A DNA stretch of 64,000 nt from Kiritimatiellia bacterium (lineage in GTDB: Bacteria; Verrucomicrobiota; Kiritimatiellia; RFP12; UBA1067): NCBI GenBank assembly GCA_017447805.1, contig JAFSMR010000063.1, positions 1 through 64,000 of the forward strand, given 5' to 3'. Made by a program: the position numbers and the translations under genes. The notes below the pieces were generated by a model that ran no database searches, had not been told where the DNA came from, and was given only the letters and a program-made list of their open reading frames with translations. Each line of letters starts with the position of its first letter. Within the stretch, counting starts at the first letter, position 1. Positions 31,430-38,946 of this stretch are shown piece after piece.

Positions 31430-31981
31430 TTAGGCTCTTTTACGCTTCAGCGCCAATCCAGCCAAACCGAGAAGGAGCAATACTCCCGAAGTCGGCTCAG
31501 GGACAACGTCCGTAGACATCGATGCACCTGCGAAGCCTTCATCGGCAAATAGTGACGCACCTGTGTCTGAACTCCATGTAACTTCATAGAATCCTGAGTT
31601 CGTTCCATTTCCACCGTCTGTATCGACAGCATATGTTCCGGCTGTAGGAGTGGATGAACTAGATCCATCGGAAGTCGTTATGATGGCAAAGTAATATGTG
31701 GTACCATCAACGAGACTGCCTGTTTCTTGCCATGTACCATACACAGACCCTCCTTGAAATGCCGCGTTGTCAACGATTGTGCCGCCAGTTACAGCAAGCG
31801 AATCCGATACTGCGAATGTTGATGAGTCTGTTACTTGAACGAGATAAGCCATGCCGCCTGTAATCCAGTCGGAATCAGCACTACCATCGTTTATGTAGGC
31901 CCAGGTTGACCATTGTAGCGCAGCGGCATTGGCGGCAAGGCCAAGCAGAACTGCACTCATTGCTATTAGTAGTTTCTTCAT
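31430..31981 (-). CDS. PEP-CTERM protein of the expressed unit D
   Basis: A 183-aa protein with signal peptide MKKLLIAMSAVLLGLAANAA and tail DVVPEPTSG-helix-LKRKRA. The mature part (LQWSTWAYINDGSADSDWITGGMAYLVQVTDSSTFAVSDSLAVTGGTIVDNAAFQGG) is related to the unit B protein. It lies 55 bp after the expressed cassette gene and is probably transcribed with it from the promoter at 32991-33020. Confidence 0.9.
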   Translation of the reverse strand: MKKLLIAMSAVLLGLAANAAALQWSTWAYINDGSADSDWITGGMAYLVQVTDSSTFAVSDSLAVTGGTIVDNAAFQGGSVYGTWQETGSLVDGTTYYFAIITTSDGSSSSTPTAGTYAVDTDGGNGTNSGFYEVTWSSDTGASLFADEGFAGASMSTDVVPEPTSGVLLLLGLAGLALKRKRA

Positions 31982-32036
31982 TTATTCGTTTCCGTTCTTT
32001 TTTCTTGCGCGGCAGACCATCCACCGCACTAAATCA

Positions 32037-32888
32037 TTATTCTGCAAGAGGAGAAGCTTCAATAAGCTCACCGCCCTCAGATGATGAAGGTCTAGCATAC
32101 CAAAATCCCTTGCCGGCAGGAATTTTGTCAGCAGTTTTAGTGGAAGCCGCAGTAGTTTTTACCCATGCTGGGCCAAGCAAAAACTTGTTAGGATTGGTTG
32201 CTTTGTAAGCACGATAGAAGTAAGTAGTGAACTTTGTACCATCCCAAACCTGAATCTGGTCGGAGTTACCCGCAGCTGTTCCAGCAACAGCGCCACAAGC
32301 GACCCAGTCAATCGGGCATGTCTGCGCTACGCCACCATTTTCCTCTGCGGTCAATGTGTTGAGTGGCATATCTACAGGGAAAGCCGAAGAAATCATGTTG
32401 AAGCCAGATGCAATATCATGCGTATAAGCTGTTGCATTTACCAAGCCCGAAACAGTGATTGTAGCACTTTCAGGTGCCGTTGATGGACGAGCAAACCAAA
32501 CACCAGCACCGCGAGGAATAGTATCTGTTGTAATAGTTGAAGCTGCAGTTGTCTTTACCCAAGCTGGACCGAGCAAAAATTTGTTAGGATTGGTTGCTTT
32601 GTAAGCACGATAGAAGTATGTAGTGAACTTTGTACCATCCCAAACCTGAATCTGATCAGAGTTGCCTGCAGCTGTTCCAGCAATAAGATCAGCTGTATTG
32701 GAGATGAAGTTCGTTATGGCAAACCCTTCCGAGCCATCAACTGGCTGGAAGTTGAAGGCAATCATATTAAAGCCGTTGATAACTTCAATGTTATTATAGC
32801 CTACCGTATCGCTCTCGATTGCGGCGTGTGCGGGGAGGACTGCGCCACAGAGCGCCGCAAATCCAAGCGTTAGCATTAATTTCTTCAT
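32037..32888 (-). CDS. Expressed surface protein, cassette D with complete signal peptide
   Basis: A 283-aa protein. The signal peptide is MKKLMLTLGFAALCGAVLPAHAA (cleavage after AHA). The mature part starts IESDTVGYNNIEVINGFNMIAFNF and has two halves sharing SDQIQVWDGTKFTTYFYRAYKATNPNKFLLGPAWVKTTAAST almost exactly. It ends FWYARPSSSEGGELIEASPLAE. I know no named family; it is an all-β-type secreted protein. AAGAAGGAACG lies before the ATG. The 41-bp core (32810-32850) falls inside the signal-peptide coding region, so this is the one locus where a cassette is joined to start codon, RBS and promoter. Confidence 0.9.
   Translation of the reverse strand: MKKLMLTLGFAALCGAVLPAHAAIESDTVGYNNIEVINGFNMIAFNFQPVDGSEGFAITNFISNTADLIAGTAAGNSDQIQVWDGTKFTTYFYRAYKATNPNKFLLGPAWVKTTAASTITTDTIPRGAGVWFARPSTAPESATITVSGLVNATAYTHDIASGFNMISSAFPVDMPLNTLTAEENGGVAQTCPIDWVACGAVAGTAAGNSDQIQVWDGTKFTTYFYRAYKATNPNKFLLGPAWVKTTAASTKTADKIPAGKGFWYARPSSSEGGELIEASPLAE
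32810..32850 (-). repeat. Copy D of the 41-bp core, inside the expressed gene
   Basis: The core codes CGAVLPAHAAIES of the expressed protein. Upstream of it (32851-32888) is the first half of the signal peptide, unique to this locus. Downstream DNA is cassette-specific. Confidence 0.95.
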
Positions 32889-32990
32889 TGTATCGTTCCT
32901 TCTTTATATGTCCCAGATAGACGCTTTATCAACCGTTTCCGGCCCTTCCGGAAATTCGATCTTGGGCACAATCCGTCCTAGACAACTGAT

Positions 32991-33020
32991 ATTGTACCAA
33001 ATATTTGCGTCTCCGGTCAA
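32991..33020 (-). promoter_or_regulatory. Promoter of the expression locus
   Basis: -35 TTGACC (33015-33020), 18-nt spacer, -10 TACAAT (32991-32996) on the minus strand. The leader is about 100 nt and contains a hairpin TTTCCGG/CCGGAAA at about 32937-32955, which could affect mRNA stability or translation. Confidence 0.65.
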
Positions 33021-33381
33021 TAGCAGAAATTAACTTTTTATATCGCATTATATAAGATAATATTCCGAAACCTCTGTCATTTATGGATTTTCTTTCAATT
33101 AACGCCTTAAAATAATATTTTTGATTAGACAGGCTCTCGCACTCGACATAGCCATTCGTGCCCCGCCCTTCCAGCTCGCGCGCCCTTTCGCGCGCCTGCG
33201 CGCTGTTTCCATGTTCAGGGCGCCTGCGGCACGTTCAGATGTTCAGAAGATTTAGTTGGTGTTTCGAGGTGGAGAGTTTAGATAGCCGTGTAGAGGTGGA
33301 GAAGTGAAGAATTTTTAGTTGTAGTATGTAGTTGTAGTCGTAGAATGGAATTTCCTATAATCAAGACTCAATATCACAAAA
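33021..33381. other. Gene-free stretch with a GC-rich dispersed repeat
   Basis: 33160-33235 carries GC-rich palindromic sequence (GCGCGCC...GGCGCGC, CAGGGCGCCTGCGGC) of the same kind as at 33605-33640, 33725-33775, 35260-35340, 36813-36890 and 38110-38180. A TTTAGATAGCCGTGTAGAGGTG phrase at 33276-33300 recurs at 36205-36230. No gene is visible. Confidence 0.5.
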
Positions 33382-33453
33382 CAACCGGTCGTTTTCCAAT
33401 AATCAAAACAGAACGACGGGAAACAACCAGTTGTTTTTCAATAATCAAAACCT
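33346..33453 (+). other. Small repeat-coding open frame, 35 codons
   Basis: ATG at 33346 opens MEFPIIKTQYHKTTGRFPIIKT and ends after a third SIIKT. It overlaps the first two 42-bp repeats. No clear ribosome binding site is present, so it may only reflect the repeat. Confidence 0.25.
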
Positions 33454-33591
33454 AATATCCCAAATCAACCAGTTGTTTTTCGATAATCAAAACCAAATAT
33501 CCCAAATCAACCAGTTGTTTTTCGATAATCAAAACCGGACGACGGAATGCAACAGGTTGATTTGCAATATTGGAAATTGATTATTGAAATG
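33382..33591. repeat. 42-bp tandem repeat array (5 units)
   Basis: Units start at 33382, 33424, 33466, 33508 and 33550. Each starts with a near-palindrome CAAC(C/A)(A/G)GT(T/C)G and contains TTTTCNATAATCAAAAC. Units 2 and 3 are nearly identical and the last is diverged. There are no spacers. Two other arrays in this window (36657, 58048) have the same 42-bp period with different sequence. Confidence 0.85.
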
Positions 33592-33773
33592 CAAATGGTG
33601 CAACAAGCCTTTCCGGCGGTCGCGGGGCGATGAGCCCTACCGAACAACAAGCCTTGAGCGCGAGATAAAACAGAACAAAATTAACAATCCCACTCTACAA
33701 CTACAACTAGTAGCTCCTGAACACCTGAACGCGCCGTAGGCGCCCTGAACTTTCTAAACGGCGCTTTAGCGCG

Positions 33774-35093
33774 CTAAAGGCACTCTGCAAAACGCGGAAC
33801 TAAATACAGCGGGATATTCACAAATGCGCCATCCTTCTTGAGATTGCGCTCTGAGAAGCGTATGGCATACTTAGGATTCTTGGATTTTACATATCCCTTG
33901 AACGACGATGCGCGCTTATCACCGCCAGCCTTGACTTCCACCGGCACCACATTATCACCATGCTGAAGCACGAAATCAATCTCCCTATCAGCGCGCTCCG
34001 CCCAAAAATGTACGGGGCCCATGGTCTTTCCGGCGAGTTGCTGCAAAACATAGTTTTCTACAAATCGTCCTTTGAACGAGAAATCAGCGTCCAGAATCAA
34101 GGATTCATCCGTAATGCCTGAAGCAACCTTCAATAAGCCGATATCATTAAGATATATCTTGAACGCATTGCGCACATCGTGTGCCGAAAGTGGATACTCG
34201 AGCGCGTCGAGATTGTTTACGCGTCTGACTATTCGTGCAGACACCAGCCATTCTATGGCATCCTCATATCCACGACCTCTCGCACCTTCGCGCAATGCCC
34301 CGTAGATAAACTTGCTATTTTCCTTAGCAAGCTGCGGAACGACCGATCTAAGCACGGTAAGAATCTTTGCCGCATCAATCTCTCCGTTGTACTTGACTAT
34401 ATCGTTTTCGTAAAGCTGCACAAGATCCCGCTGCAACTTCCTCACACGTGCTGGATCACCATCCTTCAAATGGCTGGCCACGACTTCCGGCATACCACCG
34501 ATTGTCAAATAGATGCTATAGACATCCCAAAGCCTTCTATGAAATATCTCAGGTATAGGATCATTGCCGCGAATGGACATGTAATATTCCCAAAGTGCCA
34601 TATCCTTAGCCTGAAGGAACTCTTGGAACGAGACAGGCTCGACATCAACAACTTCTATCTTCCCTACAGGATATGTCTTCGGCGGCTCGATCTTTCCACC
34701 TTTTTTTTTCTTGAGATTCACACCAAGAAGACTACCTGCGGCCATAATCGCCAGCTCCGGACATTTCTCATAGAAATACTTGAGCGAATTGAGTGCATCG
34801 CCGCAATCCTGTATCTCATCTAAAATTAAGACATCCCGTCTTCGGTCAATCTTCGCACCGCCGATTATTTCAAGCTTAGGCAAAATCTCTTCTGGATTCT
34901 TCGAACCCTTGAAAATCGTTGCCAAATCAGGAGTAGCCGCAAAATCGAAAAAATGAACTTTTGCAAAATTATCCTTTCCAAAGTTCTCCATGAGCCAAGT
35001 CTTCCCGACCTGCCTTGCACCCATCAAGACAAGTGGCTTTCTATCTTTGCGGTCTTTCCAACGGAAAAACTCAACTTCTACTTCTCTTTTCAC
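33774..35093 (-). CDS. AAA-family ATPase with DUF4143 (second copy)
   Basis: A 439-aa protein. Walker A is LMGARQVGKTWL (around residue 25), Walker B VLILDEIQDCGDALNSL, sensor MAAGSLLG. The C-terminal DUF4143 part has FWAERADREIDFVLQHGDNVVPVEVKAGGDKRASS (nuclease-like D..ExK). GTG 35093 has AAAGG 10 nt upstream and seems a better start than TTG 35102. The promoter and three 32-bp-spaced repeats lie just upstream. The end (LYLVPRFAECL) and the DNA after it are duplicated at 35318-35390. It is only distantly similar to the copy at 156-1376. Confidence 0.87.
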   Translation of the reverse strand: MKREVEVEFFRWKDRKDRKPLVLMGARQVGKTWLMENFGKDNFAKVHFFDFAATPDLATIFKGSKNPEEILPKLEIIGGAKIDRRRDVLILDEIQDCGDALNSLKYFYEKCPELAIMAAGSLLGVNLKKKKGGKIEPPKTYPVGKIEVVDVEPVSFQEFLQAKDMALWEYYMSIRGNDPIPEIFHRRLWDVYSIYLTIGGMPEVVASHLKDGDPARVRKLQRDLVQLYENDIVKYNGEIDAAKILTVLRSVVPQLAKENSKFIYGALREGARGRGYEDAIEWLVSARIVRRVNNLDALEYPLSAHDVRNAFKIYLNDIGLLKVASGITDESLILDADFSFKGRFVENYVLQQLAGKTMGPVHFWAERADREIDFVLQHGDNVVPVEVKAGGDKRASSFKGYVKSKNPKYAIRFSERNLKKDGAFVNIPLYLVPRFAECL

Positions 35094-35116
35094 GGCTTTC
35101 AAACCTTTCGCGCGAC

Positions 35117-35200
35117 ATTATAGCACATTTTTGACAAGAAATCAATGGCTGTTTGCACATTTTTGACAGAAAATCGCTGACATTTTGCACATTTTTGACA
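35117..35200 (-). promoter_or_regulatory. ATPase promoter with three operator-like repeats
   Basis: Minus-strand -35 TTGATT (35140-35145), 17-nt spacer, -10 TATAAT (35117-35122). TGTCAAAAATGTGC occurs three times, at 35123-35136, 35155-35168 and 35187-35200, exactly 32 bp apart (three helical turns). The first copy fills the spacer between -35 and -10, a position that fits repression by a protein bound there. Confidence 0.8.
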
Positions 35201-35317
35201 AAAATTTGAACAGCTATGCCCAAACATGACAAAATTGGAGAGATTGTTGATTAGCCGTGCAGAGTTCGCGGCGGCCGCGGGGCGGCGCGCCCTACCCTGA
35301 ACGCGCCGGAGGCGCCC

Positions 35318-35390
35318 TGAACTTTCTAAACGGCGCTTTAGCGCGCTAAAGGCACTCTGCAAAACGCGGAGCTAGACACAACTGGATGTT
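35318..35390 (-). pseudogene. 3' remnant of a DUF4143 ATPase gene
   Basis: The DNA from TTTCTAAACGGCGC through the codons for VNIQLCLAPRFAECL plus stop matches the end of the ATPase gene at 33759-33830 (VNIPLYLVPRFAECL). The body of the gene is gone; the remnant is joined to an unrelated fragment at about 35388. Confidence 0.75.
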
Positions 35391-35580
35391 CACAAATTTG
35401 CCTCAATAGTCTCTGCCCTTGATTTAATGAGAGCCAGGACATCATCGCATTCGGGATCAAGGGCAAGAGACTTGCATGTCGAGTTTTCGATAACATGTGT
35501 TTGCGCCTTAATGCGATGCGCAAGGGCCGATGGCGAGATATTTAGTTCTTGCGCAAATTTGCGCCAGTGACCCGACTGAT
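35388..35580 (-). pseudogene. Unrecognised C-terminal fragment fused to the HipA remnant
   Basis: The frame reads SGHWRKFAQELNISPSALAHRIKAQTHVIE...DDVLALIKSRAETIEANL plus stop. 'FAQELNISPSALAHRIK' looks like a helix-turn-helix at the end of an ImmA/IrrE-type or similar protein. It has no start and joins the HipA frame out of phase at about 35578-35585. Confidence 0.4.
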
Positions 35581-35816
35581 CCTAAATAAGTGGCGATTCT
35601 TTGTCTTTGAGCATCTTCTGGCAATAATCCGGCAAAGAACGGACGCAACTGGCGTTGTCCGTACGGGTCACGTCTAAGCGGCAATGAATGTGAAATCGCT
35701 CTAGCATTGATTGAAGCAAGATATTCGGCGTCATAAGAGAACATCTCTGTGCCGTCGTCGAGGCAAACGTATGAGCCAACCTTTCTGCCATCCCAAAGTA
35801 TCTTCAACTGGCGCAT
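35581..35816 (-). pseudogene. HipA N-terminal fragment (truncated kinase toxin)
   Basis: About 78 codons of the HipA N-terminal subdomain: LKILWDGRKVGSYVCLDDGTEMFSYDAEYLASINARAISHSLPLRRDPYGQRQLRPFFAGLLPEDAQRQRIATYLG. The kinase core is absent, so it cannot phosphorylate GltX or any other target. Its start overlaps the HipB-like stop by 13 bp, the normal hipBA arrangement. Confidence 0.8.
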
Positions 35817-36010
35817 TGAGATAATTTTCCTTTTATACCCAGCATGCGAAGAACAAGCAGAACTTTACCAATCTGGCATGTCTCTTTACCGCGTTCCAAA
35901 TCAACGATGAAACGGACGCCTGTGCCGCATGCAGCGGCAAGGTCTGGTTGCGTCATACCCTGGCGTTTTCGCTCTAATTGAACTATCTTGGCGATATCTT
36001 GAACAGTCAT
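35804..36010 (-). CDS. hipB: HipB-like HTH antitoxin
   Basis: A 68-aa XRE-type helix-turn-helix: IAKIVQLERKRQGMTQPDLAAACGTGVRFIVDLERGKETCQIGKVLLVLRMLGI. It should bind its own promoter. TTTACC-GGTAAA half sites occur repeatedly at 36021-36145 and are candidate operators. Its toxin partner is truncated, so it is an orphan. Confidence 0.85.
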   Translation of the reverse strand: MTVQDIAKIVQLERKRQGMTQPDLAAACGTGVRFIVDLERGKETCQIGKVLLVLRMLGIKGKLSQCAS

Positions 36011-36271
36011 AAGCCTCTTTTTAGTTTACCGAGCGGTATTTTATCATATTGCAACTGCTCCTGTCAAGGGTAAATTTACCGATAAGTAAATATTCTCAGA
36101 GTAGATATCCAATTGGCGTTAAATTTACCCAGCGGTAAATATCTTGGATAATTTTCTTGGAAGTAGAATAATATTCTGATATTCTGGCGTTTATAGTTGG
36201 AGAGTTTAGATAGCCGTGTAGAGGTGGAGAAGTGGAGAATTTTTAGTTGTAGTTAAATACAGGAGACACTT
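36011..36271. promoter_or_regulatory. hipB upstream region with GGTAAA/TTTACC half sites
   Basis: TTTACC(G/C)AGCGGTA-like dyads occur near 36022-36034 and 36122-36138, and ATTTACCGATAAGTAAAT near 36072-36090. They resemble repeated operators for a small HTH protein. The phrase at 36205-36230 repeats 33276-33300. Confidence 0.5.
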
Positions 36272-36589
36272 ATGGCCACTACATTGCGAATAGATGACGC
36301 TCTCAAAAGCGACTGTGAAGCCGTGTTGGAAGACTTGGGATTAAGTATGACGGGTGCAATCACGCTCTTCCTGAAGCAGGTCGCCAAACAGCGTGCGATT
36401 CCTTTTGTCATCACCTGCGACAGAGTGACACCAGCCAACTCTCTAGTCTATCGACCGTCCAGCCTCCATAATCGCGGGCGTATAGCGAGTCGTTTCGCCG
36501 CAGAAATGCGCGAGTCTAATGACCGCGCCTTTATCGGCGCGTATTTTATCAAATTCTGGGGTATCCTGTCAAGGGGCGTTATATGTTAA
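36272..36589 (+). pseudogene. RelB/DinJ-family antitoxin with degenerate C-terminus
   Basis: The first 50 residues are a clean RelB ribbon-helix-helix (TTLRIDDALKSDCEAVLEDLGLSMTGAITLFLKQVAKQRAIPFVIT), with AGGAGA upstream. After about 36430 the frame stays open to 36589 but the sequence is no longer RelB-like, and no toxin follows. It is probably a broken toxin-antitoxin operon. Confidence 0.65.
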
Positions 36590-36656
36590 GGGCGGCTAAA
36601 GCGCCGTTCAGGGCGCCATTTTCGATTTTGATTTCGATTTTTGACGCGCGAAAAGG

Positions 36657-36824
36657 CCGCCACTTTTCTGGCGGCACTTGCGCGGCAGCGCGAAACCTCC
36701 GCCACTTTTCTGGCGGCACTTTTGCGGTGGTGCGAAACCTCCGCCACTTTTCTAGCGGCACCTGCGCGGCGGCGCGAAACCTCCGCCACTTTTCTGGCGG
36801 CACCTGCGCGGCGACGCGGGGCGG
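36657..36824. repeat. 42-bp tandem repeat array (4 units) with internal hairpin
   Basis: Units start at 36657, 36699, 36741 and 36783. Each contains the hairpin GCCGCCA-CTTTTC-TGGCGGC (one unit has TAGCGGC) followed by CTTGCGCGGCNGCGCGAAACCT. Both strands are open across it by chance. It lies between a broken RelB gene and the Fic gene and is flanked by GC-rich dispersed repeats at 36590-36620 and 36815-36890. Confidence 0.85.
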
Positions 36825-36902
36825 TGAGACCTGCCCTGAACGCGCCGGAGGCGCCCTGAACTTTCTGAACACCTGAACTTTCTAAACGGCGCGAAGCGGC
36901 AG

Positions 36903-37904
36903 TCATTGCGAAACCACTTCCCACAATCCCATTTTCTTGCCGCCGATGCGGCGAATGGCATTGGCATCCTTGAGCTGACGGATTATTTTTTCGATACCTT
37001 TTACCGAAAGTCCGAGAGCTAGCGCAAGCTCCGCCTGCGTTATATCCGGTTGCTTTCTGATGAGACGCAAAGCCTTATCCCTACTCTTATCCCTACTTTT
37101 ATCCCTACTTTTCCCCGACAATTCATACGCTTCGCCTTTTGCCTTCAATGTGCGAAGTATCTTGTCGAGCATAAAGTCAATAAACGGGCCTGAATCGCCC
37201 TTTCCGGCAGATTCACGGATGGCATCATAGTACTCGCGCTGATGCGCCCATACAATGTTCTCGACTGGTGCGCCGTAGAACTCGTTGCGCCATGACCCGA
37301 GGAGCGCCGTCTGCCAGAGCCGTCCCGTGCGTCCGTTTCCGTCTGGGAACGGGTGAATGAACTCGAACTCGTAATGAAACACGCAGGACTTGATCAGCAT
37401 TGGAGCATCCGTCTCATTTAGCCAGCGGAAGAGATCGACCATCAAACCGGGAACGAGCGACCATTGTGGAGCCATGTGGTAGACTTCACCGCTCGGCCCC
37501 ACCACGCCGACATTGCAATTGCGCCACTTGCCGGGTCTATCCACCAAGCCATCGGTCATCAATCCGTGCGCCTTGAGAAGGTCGTCCATTGAGTAAGGGT
37601 TAAAAGTCTCGATTTCCGAATACGCACAGTGGGCATTCTTGACCTCGTCAATTTCACGCTTCAACCCCGAAACCCGCTTGCCGGATATTATCGCCGTAAT
37701 CTGCTCTTCGGTCAGTGTATTGCCTTCGATTGCCGTTGTTCCGCGAATGGTGCGGATGTGGTTTATCTTCCTGAGGCGGACGCCATCCGGTCCTTCCATG
37801 ACAATGCGGTATCGTTCCAGCGCAACAGCAATATCCACCATGCACCGCATGGCTCTGTCGCTCACCGTATACGGCGGCGCCTTGATATCATTTTCTTCCA
37901 TCAT
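36903..37904 (-). CDS. Fic-domain AMP-transferase-like protein
   Basis: A 333-aa Fic protein with the intact catalytic motif HPFPDGNGRTGR (residues 184-195) and, N-terminal to it, TTAIEGN (56-62), which fits the class II inhibitory motif (S/T)xxxE(G/N). So it can probably switch itself off. A short repeat SRDKSRDKSRDK (about 277-288, 12-bp DNA repeats) links to a C-terminal winged helix (ITQAELALALGLSVKGIEKIIRQLKDA). It would transfer AMP to a protein target; the target is unknown. The start at 37904 follows a plausible AGGAGA. Confidence 0.9.
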   Translation of the reverse strand: MMEENDIKAPPYTVSDRAMRCMVDIAVALERYRIVMEGPDGVRLRKINHIRTIRGTTAIEGNTLTEEQITAIISGKRVSGLKREIDEVKNAHCAYSEIETFNPYSMDDLLKAHGLMTDGLVDRPGKWRNCNVGVVGPSGEVYHMAPQWSLVPGLMVDLFRWLNETDAPMLIKSCVFHYEFEFIHPFPDGNGRTGRLWQTALLGSWRNEFYGAPVENIVWAHQREYYDAIRESAGKGDSGPFIDFMLDKILRTLKAKGEAYELSGKSRDKSRDKSRDKALRLIRKQPDITQAELALALGLSVKGIEKIIRQLKDANAIRRIGGKKMGLWEVVSQ

Positions 37905-38181
37905 TGTCTCCTCGCTAAAATTTTACTATCTTTCGGGAAACGCTGACGCCAAACGCGATTCGAACAACTCGCGTTTTCAAATGTTGCATACCAATCGGTC
38001 TTCCCCATTAATACAGACATATAACTTCTCCGTAATCCCGAAATACTCCAGCATTGTATCATATTTCCCGACCCGATACAAGTAGGCAACTCGAGAAAAA
38101 GTTGAAAAAGATCTACCTCGACGGTCGCGGGGCGGCGCGCCCTACCATTCGTCATTGCGCGCGCGCCGCGCCGGAGGCGCC
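37905..38181. other. Intergenic stretch ending in a GC-rich dispersed repeat
   Basis: 38110-38180 has GGTCGCGGGGCGGCGCGCCCTACC and GCGCCGGAGGCGCC, as at 35265-35315. Nothing else is recognisable. Confidence 0.5.
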
Positions 38182-38946
38182 CTAAAATCTATCGAAAGCG
38201 CAATCTAGCGCCTCGGGGAAATGTGCATCGCTTGATAGGATGAATTTAACGCCTCTTGCGGCAAGAAGAGCGCGAAATTCAGCCGAAGGATAGGCATCGT
38301 CAAGCCAGGCGCGTGAAATCGCGCCTGTATTTATTTCGACTATTTTGCCGCTGCGAGCGAAGACATCTGCGGTTTTTGCGATTTCTTCTTTATACCAAGC
38401 TGCATTTTCATCGACTAGGCCGATTTTTTCGTTAAATTTCCTTACGAGGTCGGGGTGGCCAATAATATCGAAATCGAATTCTTCCGCCATTTGCCTCTCA
38501 CGAGCGAAATATTCGCGGCAAAAAGCTTCTACGCTGCCGCCGAAATGTTCCATAATCGCCGATTGAAAAGCTTCGGGCGATTTATCTACTCCTACTCTTA
38601 CGCCATCCGGCGCGATGAGATAGTGAATCGAACCAATTATGAAATCAGGCTCTATCATCGAATAAATTTTTCTATCGGGGAATGAAATGCCCGGCACAAA
38701 ATCGGCCTCTACGCCCAATCGGATTTCGAGTTTCCCCTTGAATTCTTCCGCTACCGCACGGACATCCTTGGCATAATCGCGAATATTATCTTTCTTAAGA
38801 GGCCAATCTTCCGGATCGCCCGGGAGCATGGCGTGGCTAGAGAAGCCAAGGACAACAAAGCCTTTTGCAAGCGCGGCGCAAGCCATCTCGCGAACCGACG
38901 CGCTTCCATCGCACCATGTAGTATGGGTATGAAGATTTATCTTCAT
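38182..38946 (-). CDS. PHP-family histidinol-phosphatase-like protein
   Basis: A 254-aa PHP phosphoesterase: HTHTTWCDG (residues 5-13), LGFSSHAM, GVEADFVPG, GSIHYL, IGHPDLVRKF and SSDAHFPE, the metal ligands of HisK-type histidinol phosphatases. It may act in histidine synthesis, but no his genes are near and related PHP enzymes hydrolyse other phosphates. Its start overlaps the NYN gene stop by 4 bp. Confidence 0.85.
   Translation of the reverse strand: MKINLHTHTTWCDGSASVREMACAALAKGFVVLGFSSHAMLPGDPEDWPLKKDNIRDYAKDVRAVAEEFKGKLEIRLGVEADFVPGISFPDRKIYSMIEPDFIIGSIHYLIAPDGVRVGVDKSPEAFQSAIMEHFGGSVEAFCREYFARERQMAEEFDFDIIGHPDLVRKFNEKIGLVDENAAWYKEEIAKTADVFARSGKIVEINTGAISRAWLDDAYPSAEFRALLAARGVKFILSSDAHFPEALDCAFDRF

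Noticed and set aside
33382-33591. CRISPR array
   Set aside because: The 42-bp units are directly abutting and share most of their sequence; there are no unique spacers and no cas genes. The same holds for 36657-36824 and 58048-58215.
36583-36924. Arg/Ala-rich open frames on both strands across 36.6-36.9 kb
   Set aside because: They are translations of the 42-bp tandem repeats in several frames and have no gene-like start.
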